A stretch of DNA of 64,000 bases from Ascidia mentula (GCA_947561715.1 OX387203.1:17732001-17796000), one strand, 5' to 3'; counted from the first letter of the stretch, positions 36,301-50,829 are shown. Numbers and translations are program-made. Notes: generated by a model from the letters alone, not told the origin.

Positions 36301-38934
36301 TCACAGGCGGACAACTCTCAAAAGTACTGAATTCCGCCGAACCTTAGCCACCATAGTTCCAAACATGCATTTTCGTTCGCGAATAAAAAACTAAAAAACA
36401 TAGGCAAATTTGGTTTACACTGCTCGTTTTGTACTGGCATCTAGTATTGGTGTGCAAAATTTCAAGTCGCTTGATACAAAAATGTTCAAATCACAGGCGG
36501 ACAACTCTCAAATTTATTTAATTCCGCCCAACCTTAATAGCCACCATAGTCCCAAACATGCCTTTTCGTTCGCGAATAAAAAACTTAAAGGACATACGCC
36601 AATTTGGTTTACACTGCTCGTTTTGTACTGCAATCTAGTAATTGTGTACAAAATTTCAAGTCGCTTGATACAAAAATGTTCAAATCACAGGCGGACAACT
36701 CTCAAAATTACTTAATTCCGCCCAACCTTAGCCACCATAGTTCCAAACATGCATTTTCGTTCGCGAATAAAAAACTAAAAGACATACGCCAATTTGGATT
36801 ACACTGCTCGTTTTGTACTGGCATCTAGTATTTGTGTGCAAAATTTCAAGTTGCTTGATACAAAAATGTTCAAATCACAGGCGGACAACTCTCAAAATTA
36901 CTTAATTCCGCCCAACCTTAGCCACCGTAGTTCCAAACATGCATTTTCGTTCGCGAATAAAAAGGTAAAGGACATACGCCAATTTGGTTTACACTGCTCG
37001 TTTTGTACTGGCATCTAGTATTTGTGTGCAAAATTTCAAGTTGCTTGATACAAAAAAGTTCAAATCACAGGCGGACAACTCTCAAATTTATTTAATTCCG
37101 CCCTACCTTAATAGCCACCATAGTTCCAAACATGCCTTTTCGTTCGCGAATAAAAAACTAAAAGACATACGTCAATTTGGTTTACGCTGTTCGTTTTGTA
37201 CTGGCATCTAGTATTTGTGTGCAAAATTTCAAGTTGCTTGATACAAAAATGTTCAAATCACAGGCGGACAACTCTCAAAATTACTTAATTCCGCCCAACC
37301 TTAGCCACCGTAGTTCCAAACATGCATTTTCGTTCGCGAATAAAAAGGTAAAGGACATACGCCAATTTGGTTTACACTGCTCGTTTTGTACTGGCATCTA
37401 GTATTTGTGTGCAAAATTTCAAGTTGCTTGATACAAAAAAGTTCAAATCACAGGCGGACAACTCTCAAATTTATTTAATTCCGCCCTACCTTAATAGCCA
37501 CCATAGTTCCAAACATGCCTTTTCGTTCGCGAATAAAAAACAAAAAGACATACGCCAATTTGGATTACACTGCTCGTTTTGTACTGGCATCTAGTATTTG
37601 TGTGCAAAATTTCAAGTTGCTTGAAACAAAAATGTTCAAATCACAGGCGGACAACTCTCAAAATTACTTAATTCCGCCCAACCTTAGCCACCGTAGTTCC
37701 AAACATGCCTTTTCGTTCGCGAATAAAAAACTAAAAGACATACGTCAATTTGGTTTACACTGCTCGTTTTGTACTGGCATCTAGTATTTGTGTGCAAAAT
37801 TTCAAGTCGCTTGATACAAAAAAGTTCAAATCACAGGCGGACAACTCTCAAATTTATTTAATTCCGCCCTACCTTAATAGCCACCATAGTTCCAAACATG
37901 CCTTTTCGTTCGCGAATAAAAAACTAAAAGACATACGTTAATTTGGTTTACACTGCTCGTTTTGTACTGGCATCTAGTATTTGTGTGCAAAATTTCAAGT
38001 CGCTTGATGCAAAAATGTTCAAATCACAGGCGGACAACTCTCAAAAGTACTGAATTCCGCCGAACCTTAGCCACCATAGTTCCAAACATGCCTTTTCGTT
38101 CGCGAATAAAAAACTAAAAAACATAGGCAAATTTGGTTTACACTGCTCGTTTTGTACTGGCATCTAGTATTGGTGTGCAAAATTTCAAGTCGCTTGATAC
38201 AAAAAAGTTCAAATCACAGGCGGACAACTCTCAAATTTATTTAATTCCGCCCTACCTTAATAGCCACCATAGTCCCAAACATGCCTTTTCGTTCGCGAAT
38301 AAAAAATTAAAGGACATACGCCAATTTGGTTTACACTACTCGTTTTGTACTGCAATCTAATAATTGTGTACAAAATTTCAAGTCGCTTGATACAAAAATG
38401 TTCAAATCACAGGCGGACAACTCTCAAAATTACTTAATTCCGCCCAACCTTAGCCACCATAGTTCCAAACATGCATTTTCGTTCGCGAATAAAAAACTAA
38501 AAGACATACGCCAATTTGGATTACACTGCTCGTTTTGTACTGGCATCTAGTATTTGTGTGCAAAATTTCAAGTTGCTTGATACAAAAATGTTCAAATCAC
38601 AGGCGGACAACTCTCAAAATTACTTAATTCCGCCCAACCTTAGCCACCATAGTTCCAAACATGCATTTTCGTTCGCGAATAAAAAGGTTAAAGACATACG
38701 CCAATTTGGTTTGAACTGCTCGTTTTGTACTGGCATCTAGTATTTGTGTGCAAAATTTCAAGTTGCTTGATACAAAAATGTTCAAATCACAGGCGGACAA
38801 CTCTCAACATTACTTAATTCATCCCCAACCTTAGCCACCATAGTTCAAAACATGCATTTTCGTTCGCGAATAAAAAGGTTAAAGACATACGCCAATTTGG
38901 TTTGAACTGCTCGTTTTGTACTGGCATCTAGTAT
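33393..38934 (+). repeat. ~6.3 kb higher-order unit, copy 2 (5,542 bases, 29 monomers)
   Basis: This copy matches copy 1 at offset 6,302 for its first 750 bases and at offset 5,542 from about 34,613 on. Between these points about 473 bases (34,140-34,612) replace about 1,233 in copy 1, a net loss of 760 bases or four monomers. The replacement has its own markers, described separately. Private point changes include TTACGCTGTTCG near 37,186, AACAAAAAGAC near 37,540 and CTTGAAACAAAAATG near 37,622. It ends with the same TTCATCCCC monomer (38,819). Confidence 0.85.
34140..34612 (+). repeat. Conversion-like patch matching 50,751-51,223
   Basis: Inside copy 2, three markers appear together: CAAATTAATTT (34,220), CATGCATTTTTGTTCGCG (about 34,458) and GACAACCCTC (about 34,595). 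All three also occur together, at a constant offset of 16,611, at about 50,831, 51,070 and 51,206, and again 2,479 further on at 53.3-53.7 kb. Copies 1 and 3 of the 6.3 kb unit lack them. This is best read as transfer of a short block between distant parts of the array, with the direction unknown. Confidence 0.7.
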
Positions 38935-41900
38935 TGGTGTGCAAAATTTCAAGTCGCTTGATACAAAAATGTTCAAATCACAGGCGGACAACTCTCAAAT
39001 TTATTTAATTCCGCCCAACCTTAATAGCCACCATAGTCCCAAACATGCCTTTTCGTTCGCGAATAAAAAACTTAAAGGACATACGCCAATTTGGTTTACA
39101 CTGCTCGTTTTGTACTGCAATCTAGTAATTGTGTACAAAATTTCAAGTCGCTTGATACAAAAATGTTCAAATCACAGGCGGACAACTCTATAAATTACTT
39201 AATTCCGCCCAACCTTAGCCACCATAGTTCCAAACATGCGTTTTCGTTCGCGAATAAAAAACTAAAAGACATACGCCAATTTGGATTACACTGCTCGTTT
39301 TGTACTGGCATCTAGTATTTGTGTGCAAAATTTCAAGTCGCTTGATACAAAAATGTTCAAATCACAGGCGGACAACTCTCAAATTTATTTAATTCCGCCC
39401 AACCTTAATAGCCACCATAGTCCCAAACATGCCTTTTCGTTCGCAAAAAAAAATTAAAGGACATACGCCAATTTGGATTACACTGCTCGTTTTATACTGG
39501 CATCTAGTATTTGTGTGCAAAATTTCAAGTCGCTTGATACAAAAATGTTCAAATCACAGGCGGACAACTCTCAAAATTACTTAATTCCGCCCAACCTTAG
39601 CCACCATAGTTCCAAACATGCATTTTCGTTCGCAAAAAAAAAACTAAAAGACATACGCCAATTTGGATTACACTGCTCGTTTTATACTGGCATCTAGTAT
39701 TTGTGTGCAAAATTTCAAGTCGCTTGATACAAAAATGTTCAAATCACAGGCGGACAACTCTCAAAATTACTTAATTCCGCCGAACCTTAGCCACCATAGT
39801 TCCAAACATGCCTTTTCGTTCGCGAATAAAAAACTAAAATACATAGGCAAATTTGGTTTACACTGCTCGTTTTGTACTGGCATCTAGTATTTGTGTGCAA
39901 AATTTCAAGTCGCTTGATGCAAAAATGTTCAAATCACAGGCGGACAACTCTCAAAAGTACTGAATTCCGCCGAACCTTAGCCACCATAGTTCCAAACATG
40001 CATTTTAGTTCGCGAATAAAAAACTAAAAAACATAGGCAAATTTGGTTTACACTGCTCGTTTTGTACTGGCATCTAGTATTGGTGTGCAAAATTTCAAGT
40101 CGCTTGATACAAAAATGTTCAAATCACAGGCGGACAACTCTCAAATTTATTTAATTCCGCCCAACCTTAATAGCCACCATAGTCCCAAACATGCCTTTTC
40201 GTTCGCGAATAAAAAACTTAAAGGACATACGCCAATTTGGTTTACACTGCTCGTTTTGTACTGCAATCTAGTAATTGTGTACAAAATTTCAAGTCGCTTG
40301 ATACAAAAATGTTCAAATCACAGGCGGACAACTCTCAAAATTACTTAATTCCGCCCAACCTTAGCCACCATAGTTCCAAACATGCATTTTCGTTCGCGAA
40401 TAAAAAACTAAAAGACATACGCCAATTTGGATTACACTGCTCGTTTTGTACTGGCATCTAGTATTTGTGTGCAAAATTTCAAGTTGCTTGATACAAAAAT
40501 GTTCAAATCACAGGCGGACAACTCTCAAAATTACTTAATTCCGCCCAACCTTAGCCACCGTAGTTCCAAACATGCATTTTCGTTCGCGAATAAAAAGGTA
40601 AAGGACATACGCCAATTTGGTTTACACTGCTCGTTTTGTACTGGCATCTAGTATTTGTGTGCAAAATTTCAAGTCGCTTGATACAAAAATGTTCAAATCA
40701 CAGGCGGAAACTCTATAAATTACTTAATTCCGCCGAACCTTAGCCACCATAGTTCCAAACATGCGTTTTCGTTCGCGAATAAAAAACTAAAAGACATACG
40801 TCAATTTGGTTTACACTGCTCGTTTTGTACTGGCATCTAGTATTTGTGTGCAAAATTTCAAGTCGCTTGATACAAAAAAGTTCAAATCACAGGCGGACAA
40901 CTCTCAAAAGTACTGAATTCCGCCGAACCTTAGCCACCATAGTTCCAAACATGCCTTTTCGTTTGCGAATAAAAAACTAAAAAACATAGGCAAATTTGGT
41001 TTACACTGCTCGTTTTGTACTGGCATCTAGTATTGGTGTGCAAAATTTCAAGTCGCTTGATACAAAAATGTTCAAATCACAGGCGGACAACTCTCAAATT
41101 TATTTAATTCCGCCCAACCTTAATAGCCACCATAGTCCCAAACATGCCTTTTCGTTCGCGAATAAAAAACTTAAAGGACATACGCCAATTTGGTTTACAC
41201 TGCTCGTTTTGTACTGGCATCTAGTATTTGTGTGCAAAATTTCAAGTCGCTTGATACAAAAATGTTCAAATCACAGGCGGAAACTCTATAAATTACTTAA
41301 TTCCGCCGAACCTTGGCCACCGTAGTTCCAAACATGCATTTTCGTTCGCGAATAAAAAGGTAAAGGACATACGCCAATTTGGTTTACACTGCTCGTTTTG
41401 TACTGGCATCTAGTATTTGTGTGCAAAATTTCAAGTCGCTTGATACAAAAATGTTCAAATCACAGGCGGAAACTCTATAAATTACTTAATTCCGCCGAAC
41501 CTTAGCCACCATAGTTCCAAACATGCGTTTTCGTTCGCGAATAAAAAACTAAAAGACATACGTCAATTTGGTTTACACTGCTCGTTTTGTACTGGCATCT
41601 AGTATTTGTGTGCAAAATTTCAAGTCGCTTGATACAAAAAAGTTCAAATCACAGGCGGACAACTCTCAAAAGTACTGAATTCCGCCGAACCTTAGCCACC
41701 ATAGTTCCAAACATGCCTTTTCGTTTGCGAATAAAAAACTAAAAAACATAGGCAAATTTGGTTTACACTGCTCGTTTTGTACTGGCATCTAGTATTGGTG
41801 TGCAAAATTTCAAGTCGCTTGATACAAAAATGTTCAAATCACAGGCGGACAACTCTCAAATTTATTTAATTCCGCCCAACCTTAATAGCCACCATAGTCC

Positions 41901-44900
41901 CAAACATGCCTTTTCGTTCGCGAATAAAAAACTTAAAGGACATACGCCAATTTGGTTTACACTGCTCGTTTTGTACTGCAATCTAGTAATTGTGTACAAA
42001 ATTTCAAGTCGCTTGATACAAAAATGTTCAAATCACAGGCGGACAACTCTCAAAATTACTTAATTCCGCCCAACCTTAGCCACCATAGTTCCAAACATGC
42101 ATTTTCGTTCGCGAATAAAAAACTAAAAGACATACGCCAATTTGGATTACACTGCTCGTTTTGTACTGGCATCTAGTATTTGTGTGCAAAATTTCAAGTT
42201 GCTTGATACAAAAATGTTCAAATCACAGGCGGACAACTCTCAAAATTACTTAATTCCGCCCAACCTTAGCCACCGTAGTTCCAAACATGCATTTTCGTTC
42301 GCGAATAAAAAGGTAAAGGACATACGCCAATTTGGTTTACACTGCTCGTTTTATACTGGCATCTAGTATTTGTGTGCAAAATTTCAAGTCGCTTGATACA
42401 AAAATGTTCAAATCACAGGCGGACAACTCTCAAAATTACTTAATTCCGCCGAACCTTAGCCACCATAGTTCCAAACATGCCTTTTCGTTCGCGAATAAAA
42501 AACTAAAATACATAGGCAAATTTGGTTTACACTGCTCGTTTTGTACTGGCATCTAGTATTTGTGTGCAAAATTTCAAGTCGCTTGATGCAAAAATGTTCA
42601 AATCACAGGCGGACAACTCTCAAAAGTACTGAATTCCGCCGAACCTTAGCCACCATAGTTCCAAACATGCATTTTCGTTCGCGAATAAAAAACTAAAAAA
42701 CATAGGCAAATTTGGTTTACACTGCTCGTTTTGTACTGGCATCTAGTATTGGTGTGCAAAATTTCAAGTCGCTTGATACAAAAATGTTCAAATCACAGGC
42801 GGACAACTCTCAAATTTATTTAATTCCGCCCAACCTTAATAGCCACCATAGTCCCAAACATGCCTTTTCGTTCGCGAATAAAAAACTTAAAGGACATACG
42901 CCAATTTGGTTTACACTGCTCGTTTTGTACTGCAATCTAGTAATTGTGTACAAAATTTCAAGTCGCTTGATACAAAAATGTTCAAATCACAGGCGGACAA
43001 CTCTCAAAATTACTTAATTCCGCCCAACCTTAGCCACCATAGTTCCAAACATGCATTTTCGTTCGCGAATAAAAAACTAAAAGACATACGCCAATTTGGA
43101 TTACACTGCTCGTTTTGTACTGGCATCTAGTATTTGTGTGCAAAATTTCAAGTTGCTTGATACAAAAATGTTCAAATCACAGGCGGACAACTCTCAAAAT
43201 TACTTAATTCCGCCCAACCTTAGCCACCGTAGTTCCAAACATGCATTTTCGTTCGCGAATAAAAAGGTAAAGGACATACGCCAATTTGGTTTACACTGCT
43301 CGTTTTGTACTGGCATCTAGTATTTGTGTGCAAAATTTCAAGTTGCTTGATACAAAAAAGTTCAAATCACAGGCGGACAACTCTCAAATTTATTTAATTC
43401 CGCCCTACCTTAATAGCCACCATAGTTCCAAACATGCCTTTTCGTTCGCGAATAAAAAACTAAAAGACATACGTCAATTTGGTTTACACTGTTCGTTTTG
43501 TACTGGCATCTAGTATTTGTGTGCAAAATTTCAAGTTGCTTGATACAAAAATGTTCAAATCACAGGCGGACAACTCTCAAAATTACTTAATTCCGCCCAA
43601 CCTTAGCCACCGTAGTTCCAAACATGCATTTTCGTTCGCGAATAAAAAGGTAAAGGACATACGCCAATTTGGTTTACACTGCTCGTTTTGTACTGGCATC
43701 TAGTATTTGTGTGCAAAATTTCAAGTTGCTTGATACAAAAAAGTTCAAATCACAGGCGGACAACTCTCAAATTTATTTAATTCCGCCCTACCTTAATAGC
43801 CACCATAGTTCCAAACATGCCTTTTCGTTCGCGAATAAAAAACTAAAAGACATACGCCAATTTGGATTACACTGCTCGTTTTGTACTGGCATCTAGTATT
43901 TGTGTGCAAAATTTCAAGTTGCTTGATACAAAAATGTTCAAATCACAGGCGGACAACTCTCAAAATTACTTAATTCCGCCCAACCTTAGCCACCGTAGTT
44001 CCAAACATGCCTTTTCGTTCGCGAATAAAAAACTAAAAGACATACGTCAATTTGGTTTACACTGCTCGTTTTGTACTGGCATCTAGTATTTGTGTGCAAA
44101 ATTTCAAGTCGCTTGATACAAAAAAGTTCAAATCACAGGCGGACAACTCTCAAATTTATTTAATTCCGCCCTACCTTAATAGCCACCATAGTTCCAAACA
44201 TGCCTTTTCGTTCGCGAATAAAAAACTAAAAGACATACGTTAATTTGGTTTACACTGCTCGTTTTGTACTGGCATCTAGTATTTGTGTGCAAAATTTCAA
44301 GTCGCTTGATGCAAAAATGTTCAAATCACAGGCGGACAACTCTCAAAAGTACTGAATTCCGCCGAACCTTAGCCACCATAGTTCCAAACATGCCTTTTCG
44401 TTCGCGAATAAAAAACTAAAAAACATAGGCAAATTTGGTTTACACTGCTCGTTTTGTACTGGCATCTAGTATTGGTGTGCAAAATTTCAAGTCGCTTGAT
44501 ACAAAAAAGTTCAAATCACAGGCGGACAACTCTCAAATTTATTTAATTCCGCCCTACCTTAATAGCCACCATAGTCCCAAACATGCCTTTTCGTTCGCGA
44601 ATAAAAAATTAAAGGACATACGCCAATTTGGTTTACACTACTCGTTTTGTACTGCAATCTAATAATTGTGTACAAAATTTCAAGTCGCTTGATACAAAAA
44701 TGTTCAAATCACAGGCGGACAACTCTCAAAATTACTTAATTCCGCCCAACCTTAGCCACCATAGTTCCAAACATGCATTTTCGTTCGCGAATAAAAAACT
44801 AAAAGACATACGCCAATTTGGATTACACTGCTCGTTTTGTACTGGCATCTAGTATTTGTGTGCAAAATTTCAAGTTGCTTGATACAAAAATGTTCAAATC

Positions 44901-45178
44901 ACAGGCGGACAACTCTCAAAATTACTTAATTCCGCCCAACCTTAGCCACCATAGTTCCAAACATGCATTTTCGTTCGCGAATAAAAAGGTTAAAGACATA
45001 CGCCAATTTGGTTTGAACTGCTCGTTTTGTACTGGCATCTAGTATTTGTGTGCAAAATTTCAAGTTGCTTGATACAAAAATGTTCAAATCACAGGCGGAC
45101 AACTCTCAACATTACTTAATTCATCCCCAACCTTAGCCACCATAGTTCAAAACATGCATTTTCGTTCGCGAATAAAAA
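38935..45178 (+). repeat. ~6.3 kb higher-order unit, copy 3
   Basis: It has the same order as copy 1 (offset 11,844) through the TTCATCCCC monomer near 45,121. It departs near 45,179, where copies 1 and 2 have AAAAAGGTTAAAG but this one has AAAAAACTAAAAG. Private changes are few, for example CCTTGGCCACC at 41,314 and TTTTAGTTCGCG near 40,005. The right 2.7 kb of this copy also forms the left part of the 4,200-base duplication. Confidence 0.85.
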
Positions 45179-48100
45179 ACTAAAAGACATACGCCAATTT
45201 GGATTACACTGCTCGTTTTATACTGGCATCTAGTATTTGTGTGCAAAATTTCAAGTTGCTTGATACAAAAATGTTCAAATCACAGGCGGACAACTCTCAA
45301 AATTACTTAATTCCGCCCAACCTTAGCCACCATAGTTCCAAACATGCATTTTCGTTCGCGAATAAAAAACTAAAAGACATACGCCAATTTGGATTACACT
45401 GCTCGTTTTATACTGGCATCTAGTATTTGTGTGCAAAATTTCAAGTCGCTTGATACAAAAATGTTCAAATCACAGGCGGACAACTCTCAAATTTATTTAA
45501 TTCCGCCCAACCTTAATAGCCACCATAGTCCCAAACATGCCTTTTCGTTCGCAAAAAAAAAATTAAAGGACATACGCCAATTTGGTTTACACTGCTCGTT
45601 TTGTACTGCAATCTAGTAATTGTGTACAAAATTTCAAGTCGCTTGATGCAAAAATGTTCAAATCACAGGCGGACAACACTCAAAATTACTTAATTCCGCC
45701 CAACCTTAGCCACCATAGTTCCAAACATGCATTTTCGTTCGCGAATAAAAAACTAAAAGACATACGCCAATTTGGATTACACTGCTCGTTTTGTACTGGC
45801 ATCTAGTATTTCTGTGCAAAATTTCAAGTTGCTTGATACAAAAATGTTCAAATCACAGGCGGACAACTCTCAAAATTACTTAATTCCGCCCAAACTTAGC
45901 CACCATAGTAACAAACATGCATTTTCGTTCGCGAATTAAAAGGTAAAAGACATACGCCAATTTGGTTTAAACTGCTCGTTTTGTACTGGCATCTAGTATT
46001 TGTGTGCAAAATTTCAAGTTGCTTGATACAAAAATGTTCAAATCACAGGCGGACAACTCTCAAAATAACTTAATTCCGCCCAACCTTAGCCACCATAGTT
46101 CCAAACATGCATTTTCGTTCGCAAATAAAAAACTAAAAGACATACGCCAATTTGGATTACACTGCTCGTTTTATACTGGCATCTAGTATTTGTATGCAAA
46201 ATTTCAAGTCGCTTGATACAAAAATGTTCAAATCACAGGCGGACAACTCTCAAAATTACTTAATTCCGCCGAACCTTAGCCACCATAGTTCCAAACATGC
46301 ATTTTCGTTCGCGAATAAAAAACTAAAATACATAGGCAAATTTGGTTTACACTGCTCGTTTTGTACTGGCATCTAGTATTTGTGTGCAAAATTTCAAGTC
46401 GCTTGATGCAAAAATGTTCAAATCACAGGCGGACAACTCTCAAAAGTACTGAATTCCGCCCAACCTTAGCCACCATAGTTCCAAACATGCCTTTTCGTTC
46501 GCGAATAAAAAACTAAAAAACATAGGCAAATTTGGTTTACACTGCTCGTTTTGTACTGGCATCTAGTATTGGTGTGCAAAATTTCAAGTCGCTTGATACA
46601 AAAATGTTCAAATCACAGGCGAACAACTCTCAAAATTACTTAATTCCGCCGAACCTTAGCCACCATAGTTCCAAACATGCCTTTTCGTTCGCGAATAAAA
46701 AACTAAAATACATAGGCAAATTTGGTTTACACTGCTCGTTTTGTACTGGCATCTAGTATTTGTGTGCAAAATTTCAAGTCGCTTGATGCAAAAATGTTCA
46801 AATCACAGGCGGACAACTCTCAAAAGTACTGAATTCCGCCGAACCTTAGCCACCATAGTTCCAAACATGCATTTTCGTTCGCGAATAAAAAACTAAAAAA
46901 CATAGGCAAATTTGGTTTACACTGCTCGTTTTGTACTGGCATCTAGTATTGGTGTGCAAAATTTCAAGTCGCTTGATACAAAAATGTTCAAATCACAGGC
47001 GGACAACTCTCAAATTTATTTAATTCCGCCCAACCTTAATAGCCACCATAGTCCCAAACATGCCTTTTCGTTCGCGAATAAAAAACTTAAAGGACATACG
47101 CCAATTTGGTTTACACTGCTCGTTTTGTACTGCAATCTAGTAATTGTGTACAAAATTTCAAGTCGCTTGATACAAAAATGTTCAAATCACAGGCGGACAA
47201 CTCTCAAAATTACTTAATTCCGCCCAACCTTAGCCACCATAGTTCCAAACATGCATTTTCGTTCGCGAATAAAAAACTAAAAGACATACGCCAATTTGGA
47301 TTACACTGCTCGTTTTGTACTGGCATCTAGTATTTGTGTGCAAAATTTCAAGTTGCTTGATACAAAAATGTTCAAATCACAGGCGGACAACTCTCAAAAT
47401 TACTTAATTCCGCCCAACCTTAGCCACCGTAGTTCCAAACATGCCTTTTCGTTCGCGAATAAAAAGGTAAAGGACATACGCCAATTTGGTTTACACTGCT
47501 CGTTTTGTACTGGCATCTAGTATTTGTGTGCAAAATTTCAAGTTGCTTGATACAAAAAAGTTCAAATCACAGGCGGACAACTCTCAAATTTATTTAATTC
47601 CGCCCTACCTTAATAGCCACCATAGTTCCAAACATGCCTTTTCGTTCGCGAATAAAAAACTAAAAGACATACGTCAATTTGGTTTACACTGTTCGTTTTG
47701 TACTGGCATCTAGTATTTGTGTGCAAAATTTCAAGTTGCTTGATACAAAAATGTTCAAATCACAGGCGGACAACTCTCAAAATTACTTAATTCCGCCCAA
47801 CCTTAGCCACCGTAGTTCCAAACATGCATTTTCGTTCGCGAATAAAAAGGTAAAGGACATACGCCAATTTGGTTTACACTGCTCGTTTTGTACTGGCATC
47901 TAGTATTTGTGTGCAAAATTTCAAGTTGCTTGATACAAAAAAGTTCAAATCACAGGCGGACAACTCTCAAATTTATTTAATTCCGCCCTACCTTAATAGC
48001 CACCATAGTTCCAAACATGCCTTTTCGTTCGCGAATAAAAAAACTAAAAGACATACGCCAATTTGGATTACACTGCTCGTTTTGTACTGGCATCTAGTAT

Positions 48101-50829
48101 TTGTGTGCAAAATTTCAAGTTGCTTGATACAAAAATGTTCAAATCACAGGCGGACAACTCTCAAAATTACTTAATTCCGCCCAACCTTAGCCACCGTAGT
48201 TCCAAACATGCCTTTTCGTTCGCGAATAAAAAACTAAAAGACATACGTCAATTTGGTTTACACTGCTCGTTTTGTACTGGCATCTAGTATTTGTGTGCAA
48301 AATTTCAAGTCGCTTGATACAAAAAAGTTCAAATCACAGGCGGACAACTCTCAAATTTATTTAATTCCGCCCTACCTTAATAGCCACCATAGTTCCAAAC
48401 ATGCCTTTTCGTTCGCGAATAAAAAACTAAAAGACATACGTTAATTTGGTTTACACTGCTCGTTTTGTACTGGCATCTAGTATTTGTGTGCAAAATTTCA
48501 AGTCGCTTGATGCAAAAATGTTCAAATCACAGGCGGACAACTCTCAAAAGTACTGAATTCCGCCGAACCTTAGCCACCATAGTTCCAAACATGCCTTTTC
48601 GTTCGCGAATAAAAAACTAAAAAACATAGGCAAATTTGGTTTACACTGCTCGTTTTGTACTGGCATCTAGTATTGGTGTGCAAAATTTCAAGTCGCTTGA
48701 TACAAAAAAGTTCAAATCACAGGCGGACAACTCTCAAATTTATTTAATTCCGCCCTACCTTAATAGCCACCATAGTCCCAAACATGCCTTTTCGTTCGCG
48801 AATAAAAAATTAAAGGACATACGCCAATTTGGTTTGCACTACTCGTTTTGTACTGCAATCTAATAATTGTGTACAAAATTTCAAGTCGCTTGATACAAAA
48901 ATGTTCAAATCACAGGCGGACAACTCTCAAAATTACTTAATTCCGCCCAACCTTAGCCACCATAGTTCCAAACATGCATTTTCGTTCGCGAATAAAACAC
49001 TAAAAGACATACGCCAATTTGGATTACACTGCTCGTTTTGTACTGGCATCTAGTATTTGTGTGCAAAATTTCAAGTTGCTTGATACAAAAATGTTCAAAT
49101 CACAGGCGGACAACTCTCAAAATTACTTAATTCCGCCCAACCTTAGCCACCATAGTTCCAAACATGCATTTTCGTTCGCGAATAAAAAGGTTAAAGACAT
49201 ACGCCAATTTGGTTTGAACTGCTCGTTTTGTACTGGCATCTAGTATTTGTGTGCAAAATTTCAAGTTGCTTGATACAAAAATGTTCAAATCACAGGCGGA
49301 CAACTCTCAACATTACTTAATTCCGCCCAACCTTAGCCACCATAGTTCAAAACATGCATTTTCGTTCGCGAATAAAAAACTAAAAGACATACGCCAATTT
49401 GGATTACACTGCTCGTTTTATACTGGCATCTAGTATTTGTGTGCAAAATTTCAAGTTGCTTGATACAAAAATGTTCAAATCACAGGCGGACAACTCTCAA
49501 AATTACTTAATTCCGCCCAACCTTAGCCACCATAGTTCCAAACATGCATTTTCGTTCGCGAATAAAAAACTAAAAGACATACGCCAATTTGGATTACACT
49601 GCTCGTTTTATACTGGCATCTAGTATTTGTGTGCAAAATTTCAAGTCGCTTGATACAAAAATGTTCAAATCACAGGCGGACAACTCTCAAATTTATTTAA
49701 TTCCGCCCAACCTTAATAGCCACCATAGTCCCAAACATGCCTTTTCGTTCGCAAAAAAAAAATTAAAGGACATACGCCAATTTGGTTTACACTGCTCGTT
49801 TTGTACTGCAATCTAGTAATTGTGTACAAAATTTCAAGTCGCTTGATGCAAAAATGTTCAAATCACAGGCGGACAACTCTCAAAATTACTTAATTCCGCC
49901 CAACCTTAGCCACCATAGTTCCAAACATGCATTTTCGTTCGCGAATAAAAAACTAAAAGACATACGCCAATTTGGATTACACTGCTCGTTTTGTACTGGC
50001 ATCTAGTATTTCTGTGCAAAATTTCAAGTTGCTTGATACAAAAATGTTCAAATCACAGGCGGACAACTCTCAAAATTACTTAATTCCGCCCAAACTTAGC
50101 CACCATAGTAACAAACATGCATTTTCGTTCGCGAATTAAAAGGTAAAAGACATACGCCAATTTGGTTTAAACTGCTCGTTTTGTACTGGCATCTAGTATT
50201 TGTGTGCAAAATTTCAAGTTGCTTGATACAAAAATGTTCAAATCACAGGCGGACAACTCTCAAAATAACTTAATTCCGCCCAACCTTAGCCACCATAGTT
50301 CCAAACATGCATTTTCGTTCGCAAATAAAAAACTAAAAGACATACGCCAATTTGGATTACACTGCTCGTTTTATACTGGCATCTAGTATTTGTATGCAAA
50401 ATTTCAAGTCGCTTGATACAAAAATGTTCAAATCACAGGCGGACAACTCTCAAAATTACTTAATTCCGCCGAACCTTAGCCACCATAGTTCCAAACATGC
50501 ATTTTCGTTCGCGAATAAAAAACTAAAATACATAGGCAAATTTGGTTTACACTGCTCGTTTTGTACTGGCATCTAGTATTTGTGTGCAAAATTTCAAGTC
50601 GCTTGATGCAAAAATGTTCAAATCACAGGCGGACAACTCTCAAAAGTACTGAATTCCGCCCAACCTTAGCCACCATAGTTCCAAACATGCCTTTTCGTTC
50701 GCGAATAAAAAACTAAAAAACATAGGCAAATTTGGTTTACACTGCTCGTTTTGTACTGGCATCTAGTATTGGTGTGCAAAATTTCAAGTCGCTTGATACA
50801 AAAATGTTCAAATCACAGGCGGACAACTC
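42430..50829 (+). repeat. 4,200-base (22-monomer) tandem duplication
   Basis: Two units, about 42,430-46,629 and 46,630-50,829, agree at offset 4,200 (4,201 after an extra A near 48,045). Markers shared at this offset include TATTTCTGTGC (45,811 and 50,011), TAGTAACAAAC with GCGAATTAAAAGG (about 45,907 and 50,107), and TTTGTATGC (46,191 and 50,391). The TTCATCCCC of unit 1 (45,121) is TTCCGCCC in unit 2, so some correction has occurred. The duplication includes the end of the third 6.3 kb unit and so is later than it. Confidence 0.85.
46572..46635. other. Hybrid-monomer junction of the 4,200-base duplication
   Basis: The monomer starting near 46,550 begins as the TTGGTGTGC type and ends as the AAATACATAGG type. 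No other monomer combines these, and the two halves match monomers 4,200 bases apart on either side. The interval holds the only AGGCGAACAAC in the window (G to A at 46,622), a private change in the left dyad arm. Confidence 0.7.
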
